From NCBI GenBank assembly GCA_026936335.1, contig JAPMXV010000061.1, forward strand, positions 62,001 to 126,000: 64,000 nt of DNA, read 5' to 3'. Source of the stretch: Mantamonas sphyraenae. Its lineage: Eukaryota; CRuMs; Mantamonadidae. The translations under genes were made by a program, and so were the position numbers. A model generated the notes under the pieces. It worked only from the letters and a program-made list of their open reading frames with translations, was not told the origin of the DNA and searched no databases. Each line of letters opens with the position of its first letter. Position 1 is the first letter of the stretch. This document shows positions 1 to 14,067 of this stretch, piece by piece.

Positions 1-3000
1 CGCCTCGCCCACACCCGTGTTGCCTAGATCAGACACATTCACCGCCACCCAGTCACTGCCTACGTAGTTTGGCGCCGATTGGTACTCCAGCGACGCCAGT
101 GCGCCCTGCAGCTGGGTCAGCGTGCCTGTGAACAACATGTCCATCAGTCCGCCGTCACCTGATCCTTCGATGAATCCCAGTCCGCCGCTGCTGCCGATCC
201 ACACGCGCCCCCCCTGTCGAGTCTGCACGCGTGCTTCCAACACACCACTCAAGGCGTCCAGGTCGGTCACGTTTACAGCGGGCAACGCTGTGCGGATGTC
301 CTCATCCAGCACAAACACTCCTCCAACCGCGTTCACGGTGGGAGCATCGTTCACCGCACCCACATTCACTGTGCTTGAGCCCACGGCCACCAAAAGACCG
401 TCTCCCAACCGCACTGTCACTGTGTCGGCTCCGTTAAAGTGCGCAGCGCTCGTGTAGCGCACGCCGCCCACCATCGACGCCTGCAGCGCCGTTTGCGTGC
501 CTCGCAAAACAAGCGTGCTACCCACGGTGGTCAATTGCACACTCGGGTCGACGGCCACCACAGACATGCTTCCCGACACCGCGGTGAAGTTCAACGTCAT
601 CGTCGCATTGAAAGCGTCCACATCCGATACGTTTGCCCCTGGCAGCACCAACACACCGTCTTCAGACACAGAGAACGGTCCCGAGGCCACACTCAGCACA
701 GGGGCGTCGTTGACTGCCTGAACAGTGACACTCACTTGCTTGGTTTTCGTGGTTTCTCCCGGGGTTCCCGTGAACCCTTGGTCGCCGGCAAACAGCGTCA
801 ACTCGTCGCTACCAAAGTAGTCTGCGTCACCACGATACACCATAGAGCCCAAGGCCGCGTTGACATCGGTCAGAGTGCCCTTGAAAGCGTGCACACGGTC
901 GGCCACGCCGTCTCCTGTGCTGAACGTCAACCCCGTGGTGCTTCCCAGCGTCAAGACACCGCTGGTCACGGAGACTTGCATGCGCAACGGGTTGCCAAAA
1001 ACATCGGGATCTGTCACAGAGATGCCACTGAGTGTGAGATCCACATCCTCGGCCGCTGTGGCGGTGCCCGGTGCCAGAATATCGATGGGGTCGTTGATCG
1101 GATTGATCGTCAGCACCATGACCTTGGTGTCACCCTTGGGTCCATCCACAGCCGTTGTGTCCTCGTCGTTCATGCTAACTGTCAGTGGATCCTGGCCAAA
1201 CGAACCCGGTGGCGCAAGGTAGCGCACTCCCGACGTTGCGATCGCGTTGTTGATTGCCGCCAGGGTGCCCCGCATCGAAATGAACTGATCCTCCACTCCG
1301 TCGCCGACCAGAAACGTGACGCCGGACAAACCACCCAGAATGGTCAGTGTGCCCTTGGTCACGGTCATGTTCACCTGGATCGGCTGGCCCGCGCTGTCCA
1401 CGTCAAACACAAAGAACAGATTGACAAAGTCACGCGGCACGTTTTCGTTCACGTCCGTGTTGCCCGGCACACTCACGGTTGGCGGGTCGTTCACGCTCGT
1501 CACTGTGATCGCCAAGGTCGTGTTAACCTGGTAGCTGCCGCCTGCGCCCGTGTTGCCCAGATCGTCCACTTTGAAGAACAGCGAATCTGGCCCGTTGTAG
1601 TTCAGAGTGCCTCGGTACACCAGTGTGGCCAGTGCCGCGTTCAATCGGGTCACTGTGCCCCGTGCGCGAAGGCTGCCGTCCAGGTATCCGTCGCCCTGCA
1701 GGAACGTCAAGCCCGTTGTGACGGACATCGACAGTTGGCCGTTGCTTGTTCCCAGGGTTAGCTCCATGCTTCCAGTGCTGGAATCGATGTCCGACGTGCT
1801 GAATCCAGTCAGTGTCAGATCCGTGTCTTCACTGATCGTAAACGGTCCCGCCGGATGGGTGATTGTCGGCGCGTCGTTCACGGCCGTCACAACCACGTTC
1901 ACCACAGACGCACTCTGAAGCGCGCCTCCCACGCCCGTGTTTCCTTGGTCGTTCACAGTTACCGTGATCCCGGCCGTGCCAAAGAACTTGGCCGCAGGCG
2001 TAAACTTCATGTTGGCCAACGCGGTGGCCAGATTGGCCAATGTGCCACGCAACTGCATGAATGCGTCAACGTCGCCGTCGCCTGAAAGCATGGTCACACC
2101 GCTTGTCGTTGACAAGGTCATGGCTCCATTTGCAGACGACAACGTCACCAGTAGCTCTGCGGCTGGGCCTGCGTCTGTGTCGCTCACGCTCAGCCCAGAA
2201 ATGGTGATGTTTGTGTCCTCGGCACCTGTGGGTGTGCTTGTGGGCAGTACCACCACTGGCGCGTCGTTGATCTGGCGAATGTCCACTGTCACCGTCTTTG
2301 TGGTGATCAGCGTGCCACCCAAGCCCGTCACTCCGAAATCGGACACGCTCATCGTCAGCGTATCGGTGTAGTTGGCCACATAGCGGTTCTGGTACAGCAG
2401 TGTGGCGATGGCACCATTCAGCACGCTTGCGCGTCCGCGCATGCGCAGCACTTGGTCCTCAAAGCCGTCGCCCGCGTCAAACGTCAATCCGCTTGTGTTG
2501 TACAGCGTCACGTTGGCCAGTGCGCCCACGGTGATGTTGACGCCCAAGTCAAATGTCTCGCCTGCCTCTTGATCGCTCACTGCAAACCCGCTGATGTTCA
2601 GCGCTTTGCCTTCATCCACCAGCTGTGCGCTGGGAACACTCAACGCGGGCGCGTCATTCACCGCGGCAATGGTGATGGCTGTCGACTGCGAGCAGTCGTA
2701 CAGTTGGAGGTCGGTGACGCACATGGCCAGTGTGTCGCTGCCTGACCACGTGGGTGGGGGCACGTATGCAACGGGGTTCAGTGCAGCGTTGATGGCTGTA
2801 CGCGTGCCAACAATTGTCTTGGCACGTGCGGTATCCACTACAAAAGTCAACCCGGCCGTCGATGCAAGTTGCAGCGACCCTTGCGTCACGCTCATGTTCA
2901 CACGCAGGGGGTTGCCAAACACATCCACGTCGCTCACGGACACGCCAGCCACATTCAGCGTCACATCTTCCAGACCCGACGCTGTGCTGGGCATGCTCAT

Positions 3001-6000
3001 CACTGGTGCGTCGTTCACAGGAGTCACAGTCACGGTCACGCCAGCGGATGCCGATTCAGCTGCGCCGACGCCACTGTTGCCCTGATCGTTCACCAGCAGG
3101 GTGACTGTGTCTGTGCCAAAGAAGTTCACACTGCCCTGGTACTGCAGAGTGGACAGGGCCGCATTGATGGACGTCAGGTTGCCTGTGAAGCGCTGCAAGG
3201 GAGCAAAGACAACACCGGTGCCCGCGCTAAAGCTCAACCCGGCCGTGCTCGACAGGCGCACCTGCCCACTGGTACCGCTGAGATCGACCTGCACAAGGGC
3301 AGAACCAGCATCCACATCCGAGATGCTGAAGCCGGCCAGTGCCACAGCAGTGTCCTCGGCCACGGTGGCGGCGGGCGGAACAGTTGCCACAATCGGAGCG
3401 TCGTTCACAGCCACAACAGAGATGATCACATTGGCCATGCCCTGCAGTGCCGTGCCGTGCCCCGCGTGGCCACGGTCATCAATGTGCAGCGACAACAGAT
3501 CGGCCCCGTTGTAGTGCAGAGGCGCAGAGTACGCCACAGAGGCAAGCGCAGCCTGCACACGTGTCAACACACCCATAAACTGCAGTGACGCCGCTGCTTG
3601 GTGGTTGCTACTGTTAAAGAGCAGACCCTGCGTGGTGGCCAGCGAGATGTTGCCCACGCTGACGCTGACGTTCACTGCGTACATGTGCGTGGCCACGTCG
3701 TCGACATCGGACACGCTCAGACCAACCACCGCGCCCACTGTGTCTTCGTTCACAGACACGCTGCTGGGTCCCACGGCCGAAGGGGCGTCGTTGACCGCCT
3801 CCACATGAATGGGCAGCGTGGCTGACGCCGTGAGAGTGCCACCTGCACCTGTCACGCCCTGGTCGTCCACCGTCAGTGCAATGTCTTCGTTTCCGTTGAC
3901 GTGCAGGTTTCCTTGGTACACCAGTGTGGCCAGGGCACGGTTGAACGCAGTCACCGAGCTTGTGAAGCGCATCTCTGCGTCCTGCACTCCGTCGCCGAAC
4001 GTCCACGTCAAGCCTGTGGTGTTGGCCAGCCACATGACGCCCGAGGTGGCCTTGAGTACCACGTTGAGTTCCGATGCGCCAATGTCTGCATCTGTGACGC
4101 GATGGCACTCAATGTGAGCTGTGTGTCTTCGCTGACTGCAAAGCGGCTCGGCGTTGTTGGCACGGAAAGCACGGGCGCGTCGTTGATCGAGGCCACATTG
4201 ATGGGCAGGATCTTGGTGGCTGTGTTGGTAACAGATGTGCCGTTGCCCAAGTCGGTGGCAGCAAACTCCAGCTGATCCAGGCCGTAGTAGTGAGGTGTGC
4301 CAATGTAGCGCAGGGTGGCCAGCGCCGCGTTGGTCGACGTGATGTTGGCCTCAAAGACCATGCGTGTGTCGTTTGCGCCGGTGCTGCCCGACAGGAATGT
4401 CAGTCCCGCGGCGCTGCCCAGGGACAACAGGCCGTTTGCTGTGGTCATGTTTGTGCGCACGACGTTGTCGGCGATGTCAATGTCAAAAAGCACGATGGGC
4501 AACAGTGCGCTGAATGTGTCCTCGTCCACTGCCACGGGCGGAGGCAATGTGATCTTCAGGTCGTCGTTGACATTGTTCACAAACAGAGACAGAGCAAGGG
4601 GCGGCGATGCTTCCAGGGCACCGCCTGTGCCCGTGTTTCCGTTGTCACTCACTCGCACCAGCACGCTGTCTGCTCCGACATAGTTGGGTGCAGAAAGATA
4701 CAGGAGGGAGCCTAGCGCCTGGTTCATGGCCGTGATGGAAGTTGTGGAGAACAGCAGCGCCTGTGTCGAGTTGCCCATGTTGCCGCCGGATCCGTAGGTC
4801 ACCGACACACCCGACACGTTGAGCCACACACTGCCCACACCCACGGTGATGTTTGCACTCATGCCGCCCGATCCAACGTCGACGTCGGACACAGCCACGC
4901 CAGGCAGCGCGGTCACAGTGTCTTCGTCCACAGGCGGCGGCGCAGTGTTGCTGAGCGTGGGTGCGTCGTTCACGGCACTCACGGCGATGGCCACCGAGGC
5001 GGAAGCCGTCAAGACGTTGCCTTGTCCCACAGCACCGAGATCGCTGACCCACACACTCAACACGTCTGCGCCAACGTAGTCTTGGTTTCCTGTGTAAACC
5101 AGTCCCGGATTGGACAGGGCGTTTTGTAGCACAGTACGTGTGGCTACGATCTGCATGGCCGCGTCATCCAGTCCGTCACCCACCACAAAGGTCATCCCTG
5201 TGGTTGAGCCAAACGGCAGGCTCAATGTGCCCGACGTCACGCTGATGTTGAAGGCCATGAGATGAGTGCCCACGTCAACATCGCTGATGTTGATGCCACC
5301 AATGGTCAACGCCGTGTCTTCAGCCACTGCCTGTGCCCCCGGCACAGACAGCGTTGGCCCATCGTTCACAGGCAGCACCGTGATGGCGAGCACACGTGCA
5401 TCGGTGAGCACACCGCCTGCACCAGCGCCGCCTTCGTCACTGACCCGCACCTGCAGGCTGTCTGAGCCGTAGAAATCCACGTTGCCGCGGTACACAACCG
5501 ACGCCACGGCCGTATTGACCTGTGTGCGTGTGCCGCGGATGCTGATGGCGCTGCCGTTGTAAATTCCGCCCGCATACAGCACGCCCGAGCTCACACTCAT
5601 GTTCAGGGTCATGCTACCAGCTTCGACGTCGACGTCGCTCACAGACAGGCCCGTCACGGTCAGGTCGCCCTCTTCAAGAACCGAGGACAGCGACGCAGGG
5701 ACGGTGAGCACAGGAGCATCGTTCACAGCCGTGACGGTGATTCCCACGCTGGTGGCGTCGCTTTTGATGCCTCCCAGGCCGCTGTTGCCCTGGTCGTCCA
5801 CAACCACCGTCAGCGTGTCGCTACCCGTGTAGTGCAGGGCGGGACGGTAGACGAGCGAGCCCAACAGTGCGTTGATGGCTGTCAGATTGCCTGTCAGTTG
5901 AACCTGTCCCCCGCCTCCGTTCAGTGTCCCTTGTGTCACGTTGGCCACCAACGCCATGTTGGAACCGTCCACATCCACATCCGTCACCGACAGGCCCACC

Positions 6001-9000
6001 AACGTCAGCACTCCGTCTTCGGACACGCTTTGGCTGCCCACGGAGGCCGTCACGTTCGGCGCATCGTTCACAGGCGCCACCGTAATCACCACAGATGTGC
6101 TTGCGCTCAGCGACACGTACGGCATTCCCGTGTGGCCCCTGTCCGTAATGCTCGCGGCCAGTGTGATGTTGCCGTTATATTTGTCCGGAGGTGTTAGGGT
6201 CAGATGCGTCAGGGCAAGTTGCAGCTGTGCAAGGGTGCCCTGCACATTCCACGCCGCTGCTCCGTTGCTGCTCCCGTCCACAAAGTACAATCCGGTGGTG
6301 TTGCCCAGCTGCAAGGATCCTACCGTTGCGCTCATGTTCAACACCATGTCGCCCTGCCCCACGTCGATGTCGCTTATGCCAAACACGCCGTTCAGGCTCT
6401 GCACAGCGCCTTCATTCAGCTGCATGTATGCAGGCGATGCGGATATGGTCGGTGCATCGTTTACGGCGGTCACGGTAATGCCCAGAGTCAAGATATCGGT
6501 CAGACCGAGTGGATCACGAGCTACCACAGTGAGGACGTCGCCGCCGACGTAGTTACTGGGTGGGGTGTAAACCGTACCGTTGAGAGTGCCATACAACACG
6601 CTGTAGGTAATGGTCACATTTGTGTCGTCGACATCAGTCGCATTTACCGCCGGCAGTGTCACGCTGGTGTCTTCCGCCATGGTGATGTTGGTCGTGTTGG
6701 CGTCGACAAACCGCAGCACCGGGGCGTCGTTCACAGCCACCACCGAAATGGCAACCGTGGCATTTGCCCGTAGTCCTCCGCTGTCCTGAACATGGATGCT
6801 CAGCGTGTCTGCACCGTTGTAGTTTGCGGCGTACGTCACCCTGAGGGTGGACAGTGCCGCGTTGATGGCGGTAAGGGTGCCCGTCAGTTGTGTGGCATTT
6901 GCTGGCGACAGGGTGCCCACCTCCACGCTGACGTTGCATGACATTGTGGTGGCTGCAGCGTCCACGTCAACCACGGTTAAATTGCCCGCCACCAGCTGCA
7001 GAGGTACGTCCTCCAGTGTGCTCCACGCCACCGGTTCCACCGAGATCGTTGGAGCATCGTTCACCGCAAACACAAAGATCGGCTGGATGTACTTTGTGTC
7101 TGTGAGGGCGCCGTCGCTCACCTGCAACGTGATGATGGCTGCTCCGTTGAAATCCTGATCGCCCTGGAACACGAGACCACCGCCGAGTGCTGCGTTGAAG
7201 GCTGCCTGTGTGGCAGTAAAGCGCATCTCTTTGTCCAGATTCCCGTCGCCTGTGCCAGCGGAAAAGTTGAATCCTGTCACGTTGGCGATGGTCAGCGTGC
7301 CAAAGTCGCACTGCAGCACAAACGACAGTGGCTCGGCAAACGCATCCACGTCAGACACAGAAATGCCGTTGAACGTCAACGGTTGGTCTTCCTGTGCAGA
7401 CAGGGCACCCGGCACGGTGAGGACCGGTGCGTCGTTGACGGGGGTCACTGTGATTGGAGTGACAAAGGCGTCGTAGCTTGGGCCACCCAGGCCTTGCGCA
7501 CCGAGATCACTCACGCGCACGCTCAGCGAGTCCGGTCCGTTGTAGTGCAGGTTGCCGCGGTACACAAGCGTGTTGAGTACGGCGTTCGTGGCCGTGAGGT
7601 TGGCTACCAGCTGGATAGACGCTTGTCCGTTGATGGTTCCCTGGCTCACAGAGATGTTTGTGGACAGCATGTATGCGTCGACATCTACATCAGTGATCGA
7701 TGCGCCACTCAGCGTCAGATCTGTGTCTTCAGCCACTGTTTGTGCGCTTGCTGCGGCGCCGGCGAAAAGCTGCACCGGATCGTTGACGCTCTGCACCACC
7801 ACCGCGATGGAAGCGTTGCTGCGCAGGCCCTGCTCGTCCGAAAGAACCAGCCACACCGTGTCACTGCCGTAAAAGTGAACTTGAGAGGGCGTGTAGGTCA
7901 GGGCTGCCAGAGCTGCGTTAATGTTGACGAGCGTGTCATGCAGAAATGCCACGCTCAGGTTGCCGTGGTTGCTGCTCACGTTAAGACGTACGCGGTTAAG
8001 CCCCACGTCCACATCCGACACATTGATGCCAGTGATGTGCAGCACCGTATCCTCGCTCATCACTTGCGGGCCGGGAACGAAAATGACAATCGGATCGTTG
8101 ACCTCGAGGACAGCCACAGCCAAGCTGGCTGTGGCGTTGGCTCCCACGTTGTCATACACCGTGACAGCAATGGTGTCAGTGCCGTTAAAATGCAGGTTCG
8201 GGGTGTACACGAGGGTGGCCAGAGCAGCGTTCAGCGCCGTCAGGTTGGCCGTCAACGATGTCAGCGACAACGTCCCGTGACTGGCACTCAGCAGCACAGA
8301 CAAGTCGTGTGCGTACACATCTACGTCGGTGACGACGATGCCGCTCACGAGGAGGCTTGTGTCTTCCGAGGTATTGAGAGGCAGCGGCGACGGAAGCGAA
8401 GAAAAGGCGGGCGCGTCGTTCACCGGGACGATGCTCAGTGGCACGTGCACGGTGTCGTTAAGCCCGAGATCGTCGACGATTGAGATGATCAAGGTGTCAT
8501 TGCCGTAGTAGTGGGTGTTGGGCGTGTAGACGATGCCCGCACCGAGAGCAGCGTTGATCGCCGTCAAGTTGCCCGAAAGTGATGGAATAGACACAGAGCC
8601 GTGCATGACACTGGCTGTGAGCTGCATGGTGTTGGTAGTCACGTCCACGTCGCTGACAGCCACGGGCGAGAGCGTCACAGAGGTGTCTTCATCCAGAGTC
8701 AACAGCGACGCGCTGGCAAACAGTTGCGGCGCGTCGTTGACGGCTTGCACAACGATCACACTGGACGCATTGGCCGTCTTTTCTCCGCCGACACCAAACT
8801 CGCCTTGGTCGCTGACCCAGTAGCGGATGGTTTCGACGCCAAACGCGTGCGTGCGGGGACGGTACACGAGCGAAGCCAACAGGGCGTTCAGGTTGGCGAT
8901 GGAGTCGACGCGACTGAACGAGGAAACGTTGAGTGGCAACAGGACGCCAAGGGTGCCGTTGAGTGACAGCGAGACGTTGAGGCGAAGGGTGCCGCTGCCG

Positions 9001-12000
9001 AGGTACGCGTCGCTGTCGGACACGGCCAGACCGACCAGAGGCAGGTCTGTGTCCTCAGATGTGGTGATTGTGGACGCAGTGCTGTTCAGCGAGGGTCCCT
9101 CGTTGAAGTAGTCCACGCGGATGTACACAGAGGCAGCAACCGAGTAGTCCTCGTCGGCCAGGCCAATGTCGATCCGTGCGGGGCCAGCATAGCCTGGCAG
9201 CGGACGGAACACGAGGTTTTGCAGCAACGAGTTGGTGGCGTTCAGGGAAAGAGAGGCGTTGAAGGCTGGCAGCGCTGGCAAGGAGCCGTTGTGCACAGTG
9301 ATGTTCAGCGTCAGCAGCTGTCCAATATCCACGTCCGAAGCGGCGATGCCTGCAATGGTAAAGTCAAAGTTCTCCAGTGCCACCTGGAGCGGAGGCACAG
9401 TGAGGGAGGGCGGATCGTTGACGGCCGCGATGCGCACATGGATGTACGCTGTGGATTCACCACCGGCTGGGTCGCGCACTGTGTACTGGAACACATCGAG
9501 CCCGTTTGCGTTGGGCGCAGGCGTGTAGTACAGAGTGATGTTGCGATCCGTGGTGGTATTGGCAAACACCGCCGTGCCCAGGGTGGGCAGGAGCGGGCCG
9601 ACATGAAAGGTAAACAGGGAGTGGTCGGCGTCCGTGGTGTTGATCTGTACGCTGAACGGCGTGTCTTCGGTTGCGTTGTAGGTGTGGTTGTTGGCCAGCG
9701 GCAGGTCATTGACCGACGTGACGTTGACAACGACGACGCCGACGAGCGAACGCGCCTCAAAGATGTCATCCACGTAGTAGGTAAAGTTTGCGACGCCGTA
9801 GACGTGTGCCAGGGGCGTAAAGGTAAAGAGACCAAAGTTGGTGTCTGTGACAACCACGGTACCGAGCCCAACGGGTTGGCTGGCAACCACAAAAGTGAGC
9901 GGGTGCGCTTCCTTGTCGAACCCAAAGAGGTTGCCCGTGTAAGGCACGTCCTCAGGCGTGTGGATGTACGTCAAGTTGGCAATGACGGGGGCGGTGTTCT
10001 CAATGGCCACGAGGATAAACACGGTGGCGTTGGTGAGGGAATTGAGCGGCGGATCGCCACGATCACGCACGTCAAACACAAAGCTGTCTGTGCCGTTGTT
10101 GCCATCTGCTGGCAGGTAAACAAATTCCCCAGTCTGGTTGTTGGTGATATTGAGCGAGCCGAGCTTGGGCTGCTCCAGGATGCGAAACTCCAGCGTGTCA
10201 TCTTCGACGTCGGTGGCGTTGAGTTTGCCCACGTACGCCGTGTTTTCGTCCGTCTCCAATTTGCCGTTGAGTGGCACGGGAGGGTCGTTGACGGGCGTGA
10301 CAACAAAGGTAAAGACGGCTGTGTCACAGAGGCCCTCGACGTCGCAGACCTTGAGGGTTGCGGTTTGGTTGCCGTTGAAATTGAGCGAGGGCACAAAGGT
10401 GACGATTCCGGTGGACGGATTGATGGTCAGGGTGCCATTTGCTGGCAGTGTGAGAGCTTGGGCAGAGGCCAGGTTGATGGCCGAGTCTGCGTCGTAGGTG
10501 TAGGGGCTGATAGAAAACTGAAGGGTGGTGTCCTCGGCGACGATCTGCAGGCCGTCGGAAAACTGCGGGTAGCAGTTGCAGTCGTCGTTGTCCTTGACAC
10601 AAGCCGTCTCGCAGTGCGAACCGACGTAGCCAAAGTCGCAGAAGCACTGGCCGTCACTGAGGCACTGTCCGCGAGCGCTGCAGTTTGTGGTTGCGTTGCA
10701 CTGGATGGAACACTGGGCAGTGAGCGGACCGACCCAACCGTCGTCACATGAGCACAGATTGTTGCCGATACATGTGCCGTGGCCGTTGCAATAGGTGTCT
10801 CTGGAGCAGTTGTACTGACACAGGCTGCCCGTGAACCCGTCGGGGCAACTCTTTCCGGTGGCCGGGTCTTCGCACTCACCGTTGATGCTGTGGCAGACGG
10901 CACCGTTTTGGCAGGCACAGGACGTGCAGTCGTCGCCAAACCAGTTGCCTGCACAGCTGCAGGTTCCGCAGTAGCACTGGCCCTTTGCGTTGGGACAGCC
11001 CGCAGGACAGGGTTTCTTTGTGCAGACGGCAAACTGGCTCAACGTCTGCGAGCACTGCTCACAGGTGCATGTGCCGTCGGAGTTGCATGTGCCAAGGCCG
11101 CCACAGATGGAACCTGAGCCGTCGGTGGCGCTGATGCCGGGGCATGCAGAGAGACAATTTGCGCCGTAGAAGCCGTCGCGGCACTGGCAGGTGGTGGTGT
11201 TGGGCAACAGGTAACCCGACATTTGCGAACAGTCTGCGTTGAGGCAGCGTCCACACGTGGTTGCACACGATGGGCCCGTTGTGCAATCCGAGGTGGTTGC
11301 GTCGCGCCCGCAGGGTGTCGAGGCCGTCTCGTTGCAGTAGGTGCCCTTGAATCCACAAGCGCACTGGCAAGCGCCGGTGGTTTGATTGCAGATGCCGTTG
11401 CCATAGCACGGGCGCTGGGAGCCGTCTGGCATGGAAACGACAAAGGGGCAGGTGAATTGGCAGCCGTCGCCGTAGGTTGTGTTGCTGCAGGAGCATGCCT
11501 TGTCGCCTGCAAAGTTGCAAGTGCCATTGTTGGAGCAGTAGCTGGCGTGTCCACGCTTGTTGACACCAACGAGAGGTTCCGGGGCGCCGGACGGGCTGAT
11601 GGCGCCTGCGCAGGTGGTGCACGTGTCTGTGGCAAAGTAGGTGCAGTTCTGACAAGGTTTGCCTGCGGAACCCGAGAGACACTTGCCTGTGTCGTGGCAC
11701 CATCCGCAGCCAGCGCGAGAGACGCAGTCGCCGCAGTTGCAGAGATCGGAGCAGGTCTGGCAGCACTCGGTGTTGAAGGATTGGGGAAATCGAGAGCCGA
11801 TGCACTGGGTGGGGCCAAACTCGCGTCCAAGACACACGAGGTTTTCGTTGCACCAGCCGCAGATGGGATCTGCGGTGCAGTCGCCACAGAATTGATACTG
11901 GGAGCAGTATTGAGCGGTTGCAGCGCTGCAAGTTTTGTCGATGATGCGGATCCCTTTGCGGGCCTCGTCGAGCGGGATGTCAAAGAAGGAGATTGCGTTT

Positions 12001-13979
12001 GTAAAGGCGTCGTACTCAGCGAGACGGAAGCCCGTGAGACCTCCCTGAACATCCATGGCGTAGTTCATGTCGACGGAGCGAGGCATGGTGCCCAAGACCA
12101 TGCCGTCGGAGCAGCAGGCAACCCAACGGAAGTAGAAATCACCCACGCCCGTGTTTGTGTTCCAGAAGTAGCAGTCGTTGCTGGAGCCAACACAGCTAGC
12201 GGTCGAGTCGGGCGCGTTGTCGTCCTTGACGAGGACGCTGACACCTGTGCCGCCGACGATTTTGGAATCGACGTTGACGAGGACATTGCCGCCGTCTGCA
12301 TTGCCAGCTTTGTCGAGGATCCAAAGGACGGAGCTATTGTAGGTCTCGTCGATGGCAATGACGAGGGTGGCGTACTCTGCAGTGGCAAGTCCTGTGTTTT
12401 CGGAGGAGCTCGAGGGAAAATTGTACGAGTAGAACATGGTGGCTCCAGACACGGTGTTGCAGTCGTTGGGGTTGGGGCCTTGAGACGGGATACGGTATCG
12501 ACCGCGGTTGTCCGGGGCGGCCCCGACGCCGCTGCATGTCTTTGTGGTCATGGGATGGCCGGGGGGAAAGTGGGTCACAGGGGTGAAATCGCGCTTCTGC
12601 GGGCCGCTAGGATTGGAAAGATCCCATTGGACCTCGTAGCAGAAGTTTGATTCACCCGTGTCTGTGAGGGTGGTGTGTGGGATGGGCGAGCGATGTGAGA
12701 TAGGGCTGCGGGTGGGGGTGTGGGCAGACGAGAAAATCCGTACAGGTTTGGCATTGGTCGCCAGTCCACGGGGAGATGCAGCTGCATGTCTTGATGGTGG
12801 TACCAACGCAGGTGCCATGGTATGATCCGCCACAGGGGGCGTTCTGGTGGCCCGGGCAGGTATCTGTGTGGAGAATCGGGGCCAGGTCCGGGTCAGGGTT
12901 GGGCGTTCGGAAACGGCTGCTGGGTGCAACGAGCGGGCTGTGGGGTGGAGGAGGCAGCAACTGACCCGAGTAGTTGTGTGCGCCATATTTGGTGTCGAAA
13001 AAGGCGTCGAGAAGCAGGCGCTGCTGGTCAGGAAGAGCGTAGTTGAAGTAAAGGAGCTCTGCAAGGTGGCCGTCGAAGTAGCTGCCCTTGGCGGCAATGA
13101 CCCCGTCGTGGAAGCGTGTGTTTGTGCCGGCACAGCCGATACGCACATCACCTGTGTATGTGGCGGAGGGAGGATTTGGGCAGTTGTGGGCGGGTGGGCG
13201 GTCAGGGTGAGCGTGCTGCAGGGCGGGATAAAGCTTCTGGGCGGTTTGGGGCCGGCGGGAAACAAGCAGGCGGACGGACCTGTGTGCTGGGAGAGGTAGG
13301 AGACGCCGGTTGCAAGCTCCATGAGCTGGCCATTCATGTAGAGGGAGAGCTGTGTGGAGGCGCCATCAAAGATGAGGACGAGCTTGTATGGTGTGTTGGT
13401 ACGTAGTCCCGGGAAGCGCCAAAAGTCGGCTTCGCGATTGTCAATGAGGTATTTGGAGTAAGGGCTGGCACCTGTGGTGGACCACATCATGGCATAAAGC
13501 ATGTGCGAGTGGATGTAGATGCTGACACCAGCCGTTTGGTCGCCCTGCTCCCAGAGTAGCTGGCGGGTTGTGAGGTCGCCACTGGTTTGAAAGACCATGG
13601 CAATGGTGAGGGCTTGATACCCCGCAGCATTGTCGTTGATGTCGTTGTTGGGGTTCTTTGTGATTTCGTAGCACTCGGAAGAGGTGCGGACAAAGTTGAG
13701 AGCCCGCCGGCTGTTGATGACGTTGTTGGTGTTACTGGGCGGGTTGTTGGACTGCGTGGCGTCGTTGCTGTTTCCAGAGACGTCTGTCCATGTGGCAAGA
13801 TTGCCTGTGTTGTGATTGTCCGCACAAAACCATGCTGTGGCATTGAGGTTGAAGGATTCAATGCCCGCGTGGCAGGTGTTGTGGCTGGCGTATGCTGCGG
13901 GCAGGGTGGCCCAGAGCACAGCCAAACAGCCAAACAGCATGGTCCATGTCCATGCGTTGGAGATGCGGCGCCTTGCCAT
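1..13979 (-). CDS. Giant modular surface protein: LamG-like, PSI/EGF and about 29 cadherin-like repeats (3' end outside window)
   Basis: Probable cell-surface or extracellular-matrix adhesion protein. The start at 13979 gives a basic n-region followed by a hydrophobic signal peptide (about residues 8-31, ending AAYA). Exons: 13979-13280, 13151-12744, 12661 to beyond position 1, about 4590 residues with no stop. Residues about 35-270 look like a laminin-G/ConA-type fold. Residues about 610-1065 are very Cys-rich, with PSI-like (CGWC) and EGF-like repeats. From about 1070 onward come tandem repeats of about 110 residues, each opening with an 'EDT..L.G..VSDVDV' strand and ending 'AVNDAP'. I count about 29 such boundaries. 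This is the Cadherin-like/VCBS/tandem-95 type of domain. N-glycosylation sequons are frequent. One frame break lies at 4099-4103, where the VTDADIG strand resumes in the next frame. Below that point the same repeat type continues to the window edge. Start is 88 bp from a divergent transporter gene. A membrane anchor cannot be assessed here. Confidence 0.85.
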
Positions 13980-14067
13980 GGCGGTAGTTTGGATTTGTGT
14001 TGGGTTGGCGGGTGGAGCCGCGCGCCGGGGGACGAAGCAGAAAGGCGTTGACACAGGCGGGGACGTG

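Noticed and set aside
439-1761. 440-codon + strand frame opposite the giant repeat gene
   Set aside because: His/Arg/Gln-rich shadow of the repeat-coding strand, with similar frames opposite most repeats (for example 9219-10751 and 11223-12650).
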